DNA from: Actinomycetota bacterium
GTDB taxonomy: Bacteria > Actinomycetota > Acidimicrobiia > Acidimicrobiales > Ilumatobacteraceae
Direction: 5' to 3'
DNA length: 16,657 nt
Assembly: GCA_009927375.1 (NCBI GenBank)
Contig: RFNE01000261.1
Span: 1 to 16,657, forward strand
The notes beneath the pieces were generated by a model. It was not told where the DNA came from. It worked only from the letters and a program-made list of their open reading frames with translations, and did no database searches. Below, piece by piece: positions 6,996 through 13,502 of this stretch. Every line of letters starts with the position of its first letter. The stretch's first letter is position 1. The position numbers and the translations under genes were made by a program.

Positions 6996-7463
6996 TCACT
7001 CGTCGTCGGTGAAGCGACTTGCGAACCCGATTCGAATCAACGACGGGAATGCCCGTTCGACGATGTCGTACAGGGTCCCGACGATGCGATCGAGCTCGGG
7101 TTCACACACGAGCGCGAGTGGCAACTCTCCGCGCAAGAAGATCGCGTCCTCGGCACCGATCGAAAAATGCGCGCCGACGAGGCGCTCGTTACGCCGAAGC
7201 ACGGATTCATACAACTCGGCGGCGTTCTCTTCCGGCGCCGGCATCACGTAGGTCTCGTAACGCAGCGTGCGTTGACCAAGCGTGATCCAGATCGTGGTGA
7301 ATTCCTTTTCTTCACCGCGCATCCGCACGTACCAACGGATCTCGTCCCCTTCGGCCCGGTCGATCGCCACGATGGCGGAGTTCGTCCCTCGCAGGTTTGC
7401 GAGCCATTCGTCGATGTTGCGCTCGAGGCGCGCAAGGGCTGAGTCGTCGAAGAGGTCGCTCAC
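6996..7463 (-). CDS. YbjN-domain protein encoded next to mshA
   Basis: The 155-residue product (start MSDLFDDSALARLERNID) resembles the actinobacterial YbjN-domain proteins that typically follow mshA; Mycobacterium tuberculosis has Rv0487 directly after mshA (Rv0486). The fold resembles type III secretion chaperones. The visible pattern fits: alternating beta strands (IRWYVRMRG, FTTIWITLG, LRYETYVMPAP) and helices, then ISIGAEDAIFLRGELPLA-like strand and helix elements near residues 100-120. No catalytic residues are evident, and the molecular role of this family is not settled. The GTG start shares its first base with the mshA stop codon (TAGTG), indicating translational coupling. A function linked to MshA, such as a chaperone or regulator, is inferred from conserved adjacency only. 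Confidence 0.8.
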   Translation of the reverse strand: MSDLFDDSALARLERNIDEWLANLRGTNSAIVAIDRAEGDEIRWYVRMRGEEKEFTTIWITLGQRTLRYETYVMPAPEENAAELYESVLRRNERLVGAHFSIGAEDAIFLRGELPLALVCEPELDRIVGTLYDIVERAFPSLIRIGFASRFTDDE

Positions 7464-8677
7464 TAGCTGCAGGCCACGAGGTCGCGGGCACGCAGATCGG
7501 TGAACAACGTGCGGGCGGTCGTGGCAGCCGCCTTCCAGGAGTAGCGCTTCGCACGTTCCGCCGCAGCAGTTCCCATCGAGAGCGACAGCAACGAGTCGCC
7601 GAGCAGACGCTCGGTGAACCTGACGAACTCGCCGAGATCACGGCCCGGCACGAGGAACCCCGTCTTGCCATCCTCGATCAGGTTGAGCAACCCACCGACT
7701 CCGGTCGCGACGACCGGCACGCCACAGGCAGCCGCTTCGAGCGCGACGAGCCCAAAGCTCTCACTGCGCGACGGAACCAAGACGACGTCAGCTGCGCGAT
7801 AGAACGTGGACAACAGGTGATGCGGCTGCGGCTCGTAGAAGAGCACTCGATCGGTGACACCGAGTGAGTCGATGAGTTCGCGAACGCGCAGGAGTTCTGC
7901 GGTCCCTTCAACACCGCTCGCACCACCAACGACGACGAGTCGTGCAGTGGTATCGCTCAGTGCGGCGAGTGTGCGCACGGCGACATCGAGTCCCTTCAAC
8001 GGCTGAATGCGTCCGACGAAGAGGAGGATATTTCCCGAACCAAGACCGAGCGCGTGGCGCGCACCGCGACGATCGCCGGGGGAGAAAAATGCGCGCTGCA
8101 CCCCAGGTGCGAGGACTTCGATGCGACCAGGTGCAGCACCGTACAGTGACTCGAACTGCGAGCGCTCCTCCGTGCAGCTCACGAAGATCGCGTCTGCGCA
8201 GCCGATCACTTCGGTCTCCGCGCGGTCACGAACCGCAGACTCCACGTCTCCACCCAGACTCTTCACTCGGGCGAAGGTGTGAAAGGTCGTGACGAGCGGC
8301 AAGTTGAGTTCGTGCTTCAGACGATGGCCGGCAAGGCCGGAGAGCCAGTAGTTGGCATGGACGAGGTCGGTTCCGCCGTTGCGACCAATATGCCAGGCGA
8401 CTCCATCGGTGAAGTCATCCACGACACTGAGCAGCTCGTCCTTCGGCATGTCCGTCGGGCCAGCGTCGATGTGGACGACACGATGGTGTGGCTCCACCTC
8501 CACCACGTCGGGCAGTGAATCGCTCCAGCGTCGCGTGTACGTCGTGCACTCCACGCCTTGACTCGCAAGACCCGATACGAGTTCGCGCACATAGACGTTC
8601 ATCCCGCCACCATCACCGATGCCAGGTTGGGCTAGCGGAGAGGTGTGCATCGACAGCACGGCGACGCGTTGCATCAC
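7463..8677 (-). CDS. mshA: MshA-type GT4 glycosyltransferase (mycothiol synthesis)
   Basis: MshA transfers N-acetylglucosamine from UDP-GlcNAc to 1D-myo-inositol 3-phosphate, the first step of mycothiol, the main low-molecular-weight thiol of actinobacteria. The intact 404-residue protein has the GT-B pattern. Its N-terminal half includes GIGDGGGMNVYVREL (about 20-33), HANYWLSG and TFHTFARVK. Its C-terminal half includes FVGRIQPLKG (220-229) and the EX7E nucleotide-sugar motif ESFGLVALE (306-314) followed by ACGVPVVAT. The downstream YbjN-domain gene supports MshA over a generic glycosyltransferase, although sucrose-phosphate-synthase-like relatives share these motifs. GTG at 8677 was kept because a TAGGTT hexamer lies exactly 6 bases upstream; ATG two residues... 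one codon later (8674) is the alternative. No other mycothiol gene is in the window. Confidence 0.88.
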   Translation of the reverse strand: MMQRVAVLSMHTSPLAQPGIGDGGGMNVYVRELVSGLASQGVECTTYTRRWSDSLPDVVEVEPHHRVVHIDAGPTDMPKDELLSVVDDFTDGVAWHIGRNGGTDLVHANYWLSGLAGHRLKHELNLPLVTTFHTFARVKSLGGDVESAVRDRAETEVIGCADAIFVSCTEERSQFESLYGAAPGRIEVLAPGVQRAFFSPGDRRGARHALGLGSGNILLFVGRIQPLKGLDVAVRTLAALSDTTARLVVVGGASGVEGTAELLRVRELIDSLGVTDRVLFYEPQPHHLLSTFYRAADVVLVPSRSESFGLVALEAAACGVPVVATGVGGLLNLIEDGKTGFLVPGRDLGEFVRFTERLLGDSLLSLSMGTAAAERAKRYSWKAAATTARTLFTDLRARDLVACS

Positions 8678-8683
8678 CTATGA

Positions 8684-8689
8684 AACCTA
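8684..8689 (-). promoter_or_regulatory. -10 element of mshA
   Basis: On the minus strand TAGGTT is followed by six bases and then the GTG start of mshA, favouring GTG over the ATG one codon later and a leaderless message. Confidence 0.5.
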
Positions 8690-8714
8690 TCTACGGAAGC
8701 GAATATTCCGACGA

Positions 8715-8727
8715 GGGGAATGTCCCC
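8715..8727. promoter_or_regulatory. Short palindrome upstream of the mshA promoter
   Basis: GGGGA-ATG-TCCCC is a perfect 5-bp inverted repeat with a 3-base centre, just upstream of where the mshA -35 region would be. It might be an operator or a weak 3' hairpin of the XRE gene that ends at 8733. There is no T-tract, and a palindrome this short may be chance. Confidence 0.25.
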
Positions 8728-8732
8728 GAAAC

Positions 8733-9082
8733 TCAGTCCTGACGGTCGTCGGCGGTGAAACTGCGGTACACAGCGATCAGCGTCTGTTTCTGTTCCTTGG
8801 TCAGCGCGTCATCGTTGGCAATCGCGTCCACGACAGTCGGTCTGTCGGCGTCATTCGGGTCGAGGATTCCCGCACGTTCGTACAGCGACTCCGCAGAAAT
8901 CTGCAATGCGCGCGCGAGTTGTTGCAAGATCTCGGCAGAGGGCTTGCGCAGACCCGCTCGATCTGCGACAGATACGGATTCGATACTCCAGCGAGTCGTG
9001 CGAGATCGCGGATCGACTGCTGGGCGAGCTCCCGCTGCTGGCGAATGAAGTTGCCGACGTCCGGCAGTCGACGATCGGTCAT
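8733..9082 (-). CDS. XRE-family helix-turn-helix regulator, one-base frameshift
   Basis: Restoring one base in the CCC run at 8953-8955 gives a 116-residue protein. It begins MTDRRLPDVGNFIRQQRELA and continues through the helix-turn-helix IRDLARLAGVSNPYLSQIE (about 23-41), then RGLRKPSAEILQQLARALQI and ESLYERAGILDPNDAD. That is the XRE pattern with the typical SQIERGLRKPS junction. The C-terminal tail (VVDAIANDDALTKEQKQ, then LIAVYRSF) looks helical and may mediate dimerisation or ligand sensing. The first frame as read ends at 8801; the second frame remains open upstream to 9410, but that part is antisense-like noise across the next gene. It starts 8 bases after the RsiG-like gene and lies 55 bases from mshA. 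M. tuberculosis Rv0474 looks like a related single-domain regulator (memory, not checked). Target genes are unknown. Confidence 0.85.
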
Positions 9083-9090
9083 CGCAGTTC

Positions 9091-9579
9091 TTACTCTGCG
9101 AGCAAGGAGTCGACGTTCGCCCCGCCGTCCTTGTATCGGCGCACGAGTTCGGCGGTGAGTGCATCGATCTCATCGAACAACGCGCGACGTTCCGACGAGC
9201 GAGCCAACTCGAATGCGGCAAGCTGCTCGATCGCCGCGTGCAGGCTGTCGACGTCGAGCTGACGCAGCGATCCGAAACCAAGGGATTCACACAGCCGTTC
9301 GAGTTCGACGACCAGTGGATGATCGGTCGCGACGTTCGTCTCGCGCGGAGGCCGGGCAGACCCGCCTCCATGCTCCTGACCAAACACCTCGGCAAGTTCA
9401 CTCTCCACATTCACCGATCGATCATTCGACTGTCGACGGCGCTCCTCGTCACGAGCGAGATCCAGGCGACCCTGTGCCAATCGACGAACGAAGGACACCG
9501 CGTCTTCCTGCGCCTGCAGACGGGCACGCCGAGAGCGAATCTCGTCGAGCGACAATTGTTCGAAGTTCGTCATTGACAC
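9091..9579 (-). CDS. rsiG: RsiG/AmfC-like c-di-GMP-responsive anti-sigma factor
   Basis: In Streptomyces, RsiG is an anti-sigma factor that holds the sigma factor WhiG when bound to cyclic di-GMP; its coiled-coil helices carry the motif E-X3-S-X2-R-X3-Q-X3-D. This 162-residue protein has an exact copy, EDAVSFVRRLAQGRLD (residues 25-40). A second, near-exact copy in the C-terminal helix is ELARSSERRALFDEID (124-139), with Phe135 where Gln is expected. Two copies on two helices match the Streptomyces form rather than the single-motif Rubrobacter form. The linker (about 50-85) is polar and probably flexible. The start may be the GTG at 9579 or the ATG at 9573; the ATG overlaps the preceding gene's stop as ATGA, so both genes are probably coupled. 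No sigma gene is in the window, so its partner is unknown. Confidence 0.8.
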   Translation of the reverse strand: MSMTNFEQLSLDEIRSRRARLQAQEDAVSFVRRLAQGRLDLARDEERRRQSNDRSVNVESELAEVFGQEHGGGSARPPRETNVATDHPLVVELERLCESLGFGSLRQLDVDSLHAAIEQLAAFELARSSERRALFDEIDALTAELVRRYKDGGANVDSLLAE

Positions 9580-9812
9580 CCGCCCGAAACCGGGGGAAGG
9601 ACCGCAACCTCATCGCCGTCTCCGACGCGATGTTGCAACTCGACACTTTCCCCGTTCAACCACACGCGGCACGTACCGAGCACTGACTCGAATTGTGGTC
9701 CGAATCGCTTCACTGCGATGCTCAACACTTCTTCGACGGTCGAACCGTCGATCACGTCTTGTGCAGTTCCTGCTGCTTCACGCGCGGAGGCGAACAGTCT
9801 CAGGTGAGCCAC
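9570..9812 (-). CDS. MoaD/ThiS-family ubiquitin-like sulfur carrier with -GGCQ end
   Basis: The 80-residue protein has the beta-grasp sulfur-carrier pattern: MAHLRLFASAREAAGTAQDV, a middle LAIAVKRFGPQF-like helix, RVWLNGESVELQHRVGDGDE, and VAVLPPVSGG near the end. In MoaD and ThiS the terminal Gly-Gly is adenylated and thiocarboxylated to deliver sulfur. Here two more residues, Cys-Gln, follow before the stop, so activation would need their removal, as JAMM proteases do for QbsE (ending GGCF). MoaD, ThiS and CysO-like roles cannot be told apart, and no moaE, moeB or thi gene is nearby. The start is GTG (9810-9812), 6 bases after a TACGAT hexamer. Its stop overlaps the RsiG-like gene's ATG. 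Confidence 0.82.
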   Translation of the reverse strand: MAHLRLFASAREAAGTAQDVIDGSTVEEVLSIAVKRFGPQFESVLGTCRVWLNGESVELQHRVGDGDEVAVLPPVSGGCQ

Positions 9813-9818
9813 GACCTC

Positions 9819-9824
9819 ATCGTA
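9819..9824 (-). promoter_or_regulatory. -10 element of the moaD-like/rsiG/XRE transcript
   Basis: On the minus strand TACGAT is followed by six bases and then the GTG start at 9812, suggesting a leaderless message. It is divergent from the plus-strand promoter 11 bases away. Confidence 0.5.
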
Positions 9825-9834
9825 GTGTTGCCAC

Positions 9835-9840
9835 TACCCT
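9835..9840 (+). promoter_or_regulatory. -10 element of the phosphatase gene
   Basis: TACCCT lies 8 bases before the ATG at 9849. The intergenic gap between the two divergent starts is only 36 bases, so the -35 regions of both promoters fall within the opposite transcription units. Confidence 0.45.
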
Positions 9841-9848
9841 GCCTTGGG

Positions 9849-10453
9849 ATGAAGTTCGCACCGATTCGCGCTCGCTTCCTCGTCGTGCGCCACGGTCAGA
9901 GCCTGTGGAACATCGAACAACGCTGGCAAGGTCGCGCAGACATCGACTTGAGTGATCACGGCATCGCACAGGCGCGTGCGGCGGCGTCAAAGCTCGGCGG
10001 ATTCGACTTCATTGCCTCGAGCAACTTGCGACGTGCACTCGACACTGCACAATCATCGCGGAGCATCATGGCGTGGGACCCGTTCACGTCGACGAGCGAC
10101 TGCGCGAGACCCACGTCGGTCCCTGGGAGGGCCTCACCGTGCACGAAATAGAGGAACGATGGCCCGGGTATCTCGCCGCGCGCCGCAAGCCAGAAGGCTT
10201 CGAATCCGACGAGAGCATCATGAATCGCATGACGTCTGCACTCGTGGATTTGTCCCAGCACTGCGCTGACGGAACGGGCATGATCGTGAGCCACTCAGGC
10301 GTCATTCGCACGATGCGCCACGTCCTCAACGTCGCCAACCCCCGACTCGCCAACTTGTCGGGCTCATGGTTCTTCGTCCACGACGACGACTCGGTCACTG
10401 CTGGAGATGTCGTGAGCGTGATCAACGAACACGATCTCGGCGAAGCACTGTAG
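9849..10453 (+). CDS. Histidine phosphatase / phosphoglycerate-mutase-like protein, one-base frameshift
   Basis: With one A restored at 10051-10052 (CAATC to CAAATC) the gene encodes 201 residues, typical of the PhoE/GpmB branch. The phosphohistidine motif is VVRHGQSLWN (His15), then SSNLRRALDTAQ followed by IIAEHHGVGPVHVDERLRE, the THVGPWEGLT loop with its catalytic acid region, and the second histidine in MIVSHSGVIRTMRHV. These proteins dephosphorylate sugar phosphates, phosphoglycerate or nucleotide-loop intermediates (CobC-like) in the cytosol; the substrate cannot be assigned from sequence. As read, the first frame ends at 10151 and the second could start only internally at 10073. It is followed after 11 bases by the MFS transporter gene, so the two may form an operon. 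M. tuberculosis also has a gpm gene near mshA. Confidence 0.88.
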
Positions 10454-10456
10454 GTT
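10451..10456 (+). promoter_or_regulatory. -10-like element before the MFS gene
   Basis: TAGGTT begins at the phosphatase stop codon (TAG) and precedes the MFS ATG by 8 bases. It may allow a separate leaderless start in addition to read-through from the phosphatase gene. Confidence 0.35.
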
Positions 10457-10464
10457 TGATCGGC

Positions 10465-11649
10465 ATGCTTGGCCGCGGACTCGATGACTCTTTCGACCCG
10501 GAGATTCGTCGCAACATCACCGCAGTCACGGCAGCGCGTCTCGTCACGAACTCGTGCTATCGATTCGCGCCACCATTCCTCGCGATCATTGCCAAGGGAT
10601 TCAACGCGTCGATTGAGGACATCGGTATCGCCCTTGCAATCTCCGAGTTGACCGGGCTCACGTCTCCGATGGCCGGTCGACTCGTCGATCGCCTCACGCA
10701 CCGAACCTCGATGTTGCTCGGTCTCATCGGCACCGCGCTCGGTTGTGTCATCGCAGCACTTGCGCCGAATCTCGTGGTGTTCGGCATCGGCGTTGCGGTG
10801 CTCGCACTCACGAAGCAGAGCTTCGATCTCGGACTCGGTTCTTGGATCGCCGACCACGTGAAGTACGAACAACGCGGGCGAATCGTCGGCCTGACGGAAA
10901 CGTCGTGGGCGCTCGGGTTACTCGTTGGTGTCTCCGCCATGGGCGTGATCACAGCACTGAGCTCCTGGCGCGTCGCGTATTGGGTCGGAATCGGATCACT
11001 CGTCTTCTTCATCGTCATCATCGCAGGCCGCATCAATTCCGAACCCCGCGCAACCCACGAGCATGTTCATGGTGCACCAAAGCGCATCACGGGACATGCG
11101 TGGCTCGTCGTCGCCACGATGTTCTGCATCATGGCGAGTGCGCAAAACCTCTTCGTCACGTTCGGAGCCTGGCTCGAGGACGACTTCGGATTCGGAGCTG
11201 CACGTATCTCCGCGGTTGGATTCCTCGTCGGCGGGATCGAACTCGTTGCCTCGACGTCGTCAGCCCGCCTCACCGATTCGTGGGGCAAAGAAAACAGCAT
11301 CGCGCTCGGCGCACTCCTCATCGTGCCGTCGGGCATCCTGCTCGCACTCGGAGGTTCGAACATGGCCATCGGTGTGACCGCGGTGATCATCTACTTCATG
11401 GGATTTGAGTTCTCCGTCGTGAGTCTGCTGCCGGTGGCAACGCAACTCGTGCCGAACAACCCGGGAGCAGGGCTTGGCTGGGTGCTCGGAGCAGGCACCG
11501 TTGGCCGTGCCGTGATGTCACGTGTCGCGACGACGAGTTACACCGAATACGGGATTGGGGCTCCCGCCCTCATCGGCGCGGCGTTCGCCGTGCTCGGAGC
11601 AGCGTGCATCCTCGCCTTCCGCCGTCGCGGCGGTGCACATCTCGGCTAA
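10465..11649 (+). CDS. Major facilitator superfamily transporter
   Basis: The 394-residue protein from ATG 10465 (MLGRGLDDSFDPEIRRNITA) shows about twelve hydrophobic membrane segments. The MFS loop signature between helices 2 and 3 is degenerate: SPMAGRLVDRLTHRTSMLLG has the G-X-X-X-D-R-X-X-X-R/K-like order. Other segments include ALGCVIAALAPNLVVFGIG, WALGLLVGVSAMGVITAL, a central charged loop (RINSEPRATHEHVHGAPKR), WLVVATMFCIMASAQNLFV and VAVIIYFMGFEFSVVSLLPV-like stretches. It probably exports or imports a small molecule by proton antiport or symport, but the substrate is unknown. The frame extends upstream to 10366 inside the phosphatase gene; the later ATG was chosen because it follows that stop. 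It ends immediately against the convergent nadE stop codon with no spacer and no visible terminator. Confidence 0.85.
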   Translation: MLGRGLDDSFDPEIRRNITAVTAARLVTNSCYRFAPPFLAIIAKGFNASIEDIGIALAISELTGLTSPMAGRLVDRLTHRTSMLLGLIGTALGCVIAALAPNLVVFGIGVAVLALTKQSFDLGLGSWIADHVKYEQRGRIVGLTETSWALGLLVGVSAMGVITALSSWRVAYWVGIGSLVFFIVIIAGRINSEPRATHEHVHGAPKRITGHAWLVVATMFCIMASAQNLFVTFGAWLEDDFGFGAARISAVGFLVGGIELVASTSSARLTDSWGKENSIALGALLIVPSGILLALGGSNMAIGVTAVIIYFMGFEFSVVSLLPVATQLVPNNPGAGLGWVLGAGTVGRAVMSRVATTSYTEYGIGAPALIGAAFAVLGAACILAFRRRGGAHLG

Positions 11650-13355
11650 CTAGCCGCGATAGCCGTTGGTAATCGGCAGACGCCGGTCCTTGCCGAACGC
11701 CTTGCGCGTGACACGAACACCTGGTGGCCCCTGACGCCGCTTGTATTCGTTCATGTCGACGAGTCGCGCGATCCGGCGAACGAGTGCTTCGTCGTGGCCC
11801 ATCGCGATGATTTCCGCTGCCGTTCGATCTCGCTCGACGTACAACTCGAGGATTGGATCCAACACCTCGTACGGCGGCAATGACTGGTCGTCGCGCTGAT
11901 CGGGACGCAATTCGGCTGATGGCGGCTTGGTGATGATCGCACTCGGAATGAGTTCCCGACCTGCCTGCTCGTTCACGAAGGCACAGAGGTCATAGACGGT
12001 GGTCTTCAACAGATCCTTGATCACCGCGTATCCACCCACGGAGTCTCCGTACAGCGTGAAATAGCCGACGGCGAGTTCGCTCTTGTTCCCCGTCGTCAAC
12101 ACCATCCAGTTGAACTTGTTGGACAACGCCATAAGCGTCGTTCCGCGCACACGGCTCTGCAGGTTCTCTTCGGTCAGGTCCGCAGGACGACCGGCGAACG
12201 ACTCTGACGTCATGTCGAGGTATGCGCCGAATGCTGGCTCGATCGAGATCGTGCGCATCTCGATGCCAAGGTTCGCGGCAAGGGCGGCTGCGTCACTTCG
12301 TGACCCGTCGCTCGAATAGCGCGATGGCATGGACACGCCGTGGACGTGTTGCGCACCCAGCGCATCGACGGCAACCGCCGCCACGAGTGCTGAGTCGATG
12401 CCACCAGACAGTCCGATGACGACGTCGGTGAAGCCGTTCTTGCGCACGTAGTCACGGGTGCCGACGACGAGTGCGCCATAGATCTGTGCACGATCGCTGA
12501 GAACCAGCGCGGCAACCGTGTCTCTCTGTGACCGCGTGGCCCTCGGCGCGTTCGTGATGTCAACAACTGTGGCGTGCGCACCCGGTTGCGCTTCTGGCAA
12601 CTCGATCGACGTGAACAAGAGGTGTTCCTCGAATTGTGGCGATCGCGCGACAACGAGCCCGTCACGGCCAACGACCATGCTTCCGCCGTCGAAGACGAGT
12701 TCGTCCTGGCCGCTCATCTGGTTGACGTAGGCGACGGCACACCCCGTAGCCTTCGCGCGCTCGGCGATCATCGTGGTGCGCTCATCGAGTCGGCCGCGGT
12801 GGAACGGTGATGCATTGATGCTGACCGCGAGGCTCGCACCAGCTCGTGCCTGCGCGGCAACCGGACCGACGGGGCTCCAGATGTCTTCGCAGATGGTCAC
12901 GCCGACGAGTGCGCCACCGATTCGATAGATGGTGGCCGCGTCACGCGCGTCATCACCCGGCGTGAAGTACCGCTCTTCGTCGAACACGCTGTAGTTCGGC
13001 AGCAAGTTCTTGTAATAGCGATGCACGACGCGGCCGCGGTGGCATATCGCCGCCGCGTTGTACAAGACACCGTCCTCGCCATCGACGAAGCCAATCACGG
13101 CGACACATTCGCCCGTTCGCGCGGCGAAGTCTTCGAGCCAGGTTTGGTTGTCGGCGACGAACCCTGCCTTCAGCACGAGGTCTTCAGGTGGATACCGGTC
13201 AGCGTGAGTTCGGGGAATGCCACGAGATCACAGCCGGACTCGTCTGCGCTGCGATAGGCGTCGAGGGCCTTGGACGCGTTGCCCTGCACATCGCCCACCG
13301 TCGGATTGATCTGAGCCAGGCAAATTGACAGAGTGCGAGGGGTCGAGGACGCCAC
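11650..13355 (-). CDS. nadE: Glutamine-dependent NAD+ synthetase, one-base frameshift
   Basis: NadE amidates nicotinate adenine dinucleotide to NAD+, using ammonia made from glutamine. Restoring one base near 13194 (GGTATCC to GGTTATCC on the coding strand) fuses an N-terminal 61-residue piece with the rest into a 568-residue, two-domain enzyme. The nitrilase-like glutaminase domain has the Glu49-Lys116-Cys156 triad in FPELTLTGY, YYKNLLPNY and TICEDIW. The synthetase domain has the PPi loop IGLSGGIDSALVAAV (about 314-328), then SMPSRYSSDGS, TTGNKSELAVGY and the C-terminal KRRQGPPGVRV. The GTG start at 13355 is supported by a TAGCCT hexamer exactly 6 bases upstream. It stands alone between two convergent or divergent units. 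As read, the large fragment would lack the catalytic Glu strand. Confidence 0.95.
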
Positions 13356-13361
13356 GAGTTC

Positions 13362-13367
13362 AGGCTA
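13362..13367 (-). promoter_or_regulatory. -10 element of nadE
   Basis: On the minus strand TAGCCT is followed by six bases and then the GTG start of nadE, the same arrangement and hexamer as at rex. Confidence 0.5.
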
Positions 13368-13396
13368 CGACCCGTGCGGAAGTGCCCGAGTGGAAC

Positions 13397-13434
13397 TTCA
13401 CACGCCGTTCACAATCGGGCAACGGCGGTGAAAC
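13397..13434 (+). promoter_or_regulatory. Candidate GlnR-box array upstream of glutamine synthetase II
   Basis: Four pentamers repeat with exact 11-bp spacing: TTCAC, TTCAC, GCAAC and GAAAC, each separated by six bases. The actinobacterial GlnR site alternates GTNAC and GAAAC half-sites with the same N6 spacing. The last unit is perfect, two others match at four of five positions, and the second is poor. A TTGACT -35-like hexamer follows at 13445-13450, but no convincing -10 was found. The cognate regulator gene lies 3 kb downstream. Confidence 0.45.
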
Positions 13435-13490
13435 GGCACTCTGTTTGACTTGTCGCGTACCTGAGCCAGGTCAGACCCTGGTTCTCAACC

Positions 13491-13497
13491 GGAAGGA
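13491..13497 (+). promoter_or_regulatory. Shine-Dalgarno site of glutamine synthetase II
   Basis: GGAAGGA lies 5 bases before the ATG at 13503. It is the only strong ribosome-binding site noticed in the window, marking this gene as leadered and probably well translated, unlike its leaderless neighbours. Confidence 0.7.
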
Positions 13498-13502
13498 ACA
13501 CC

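Noticed and set aside
8733..9410. A 225-codon frame covering the XRE C-terminus and extending upstream
   Set aside because: Only the part after the repaired base is XRE-like; the upstream part overlaps the RsiG-like gene in another frame and has no family signature.
10084..10872. A 262-codon minus-strand open frame across the phosphatase and MFS genes
   Set aside because: It is antisense to two real genes and has no motif or start signal.
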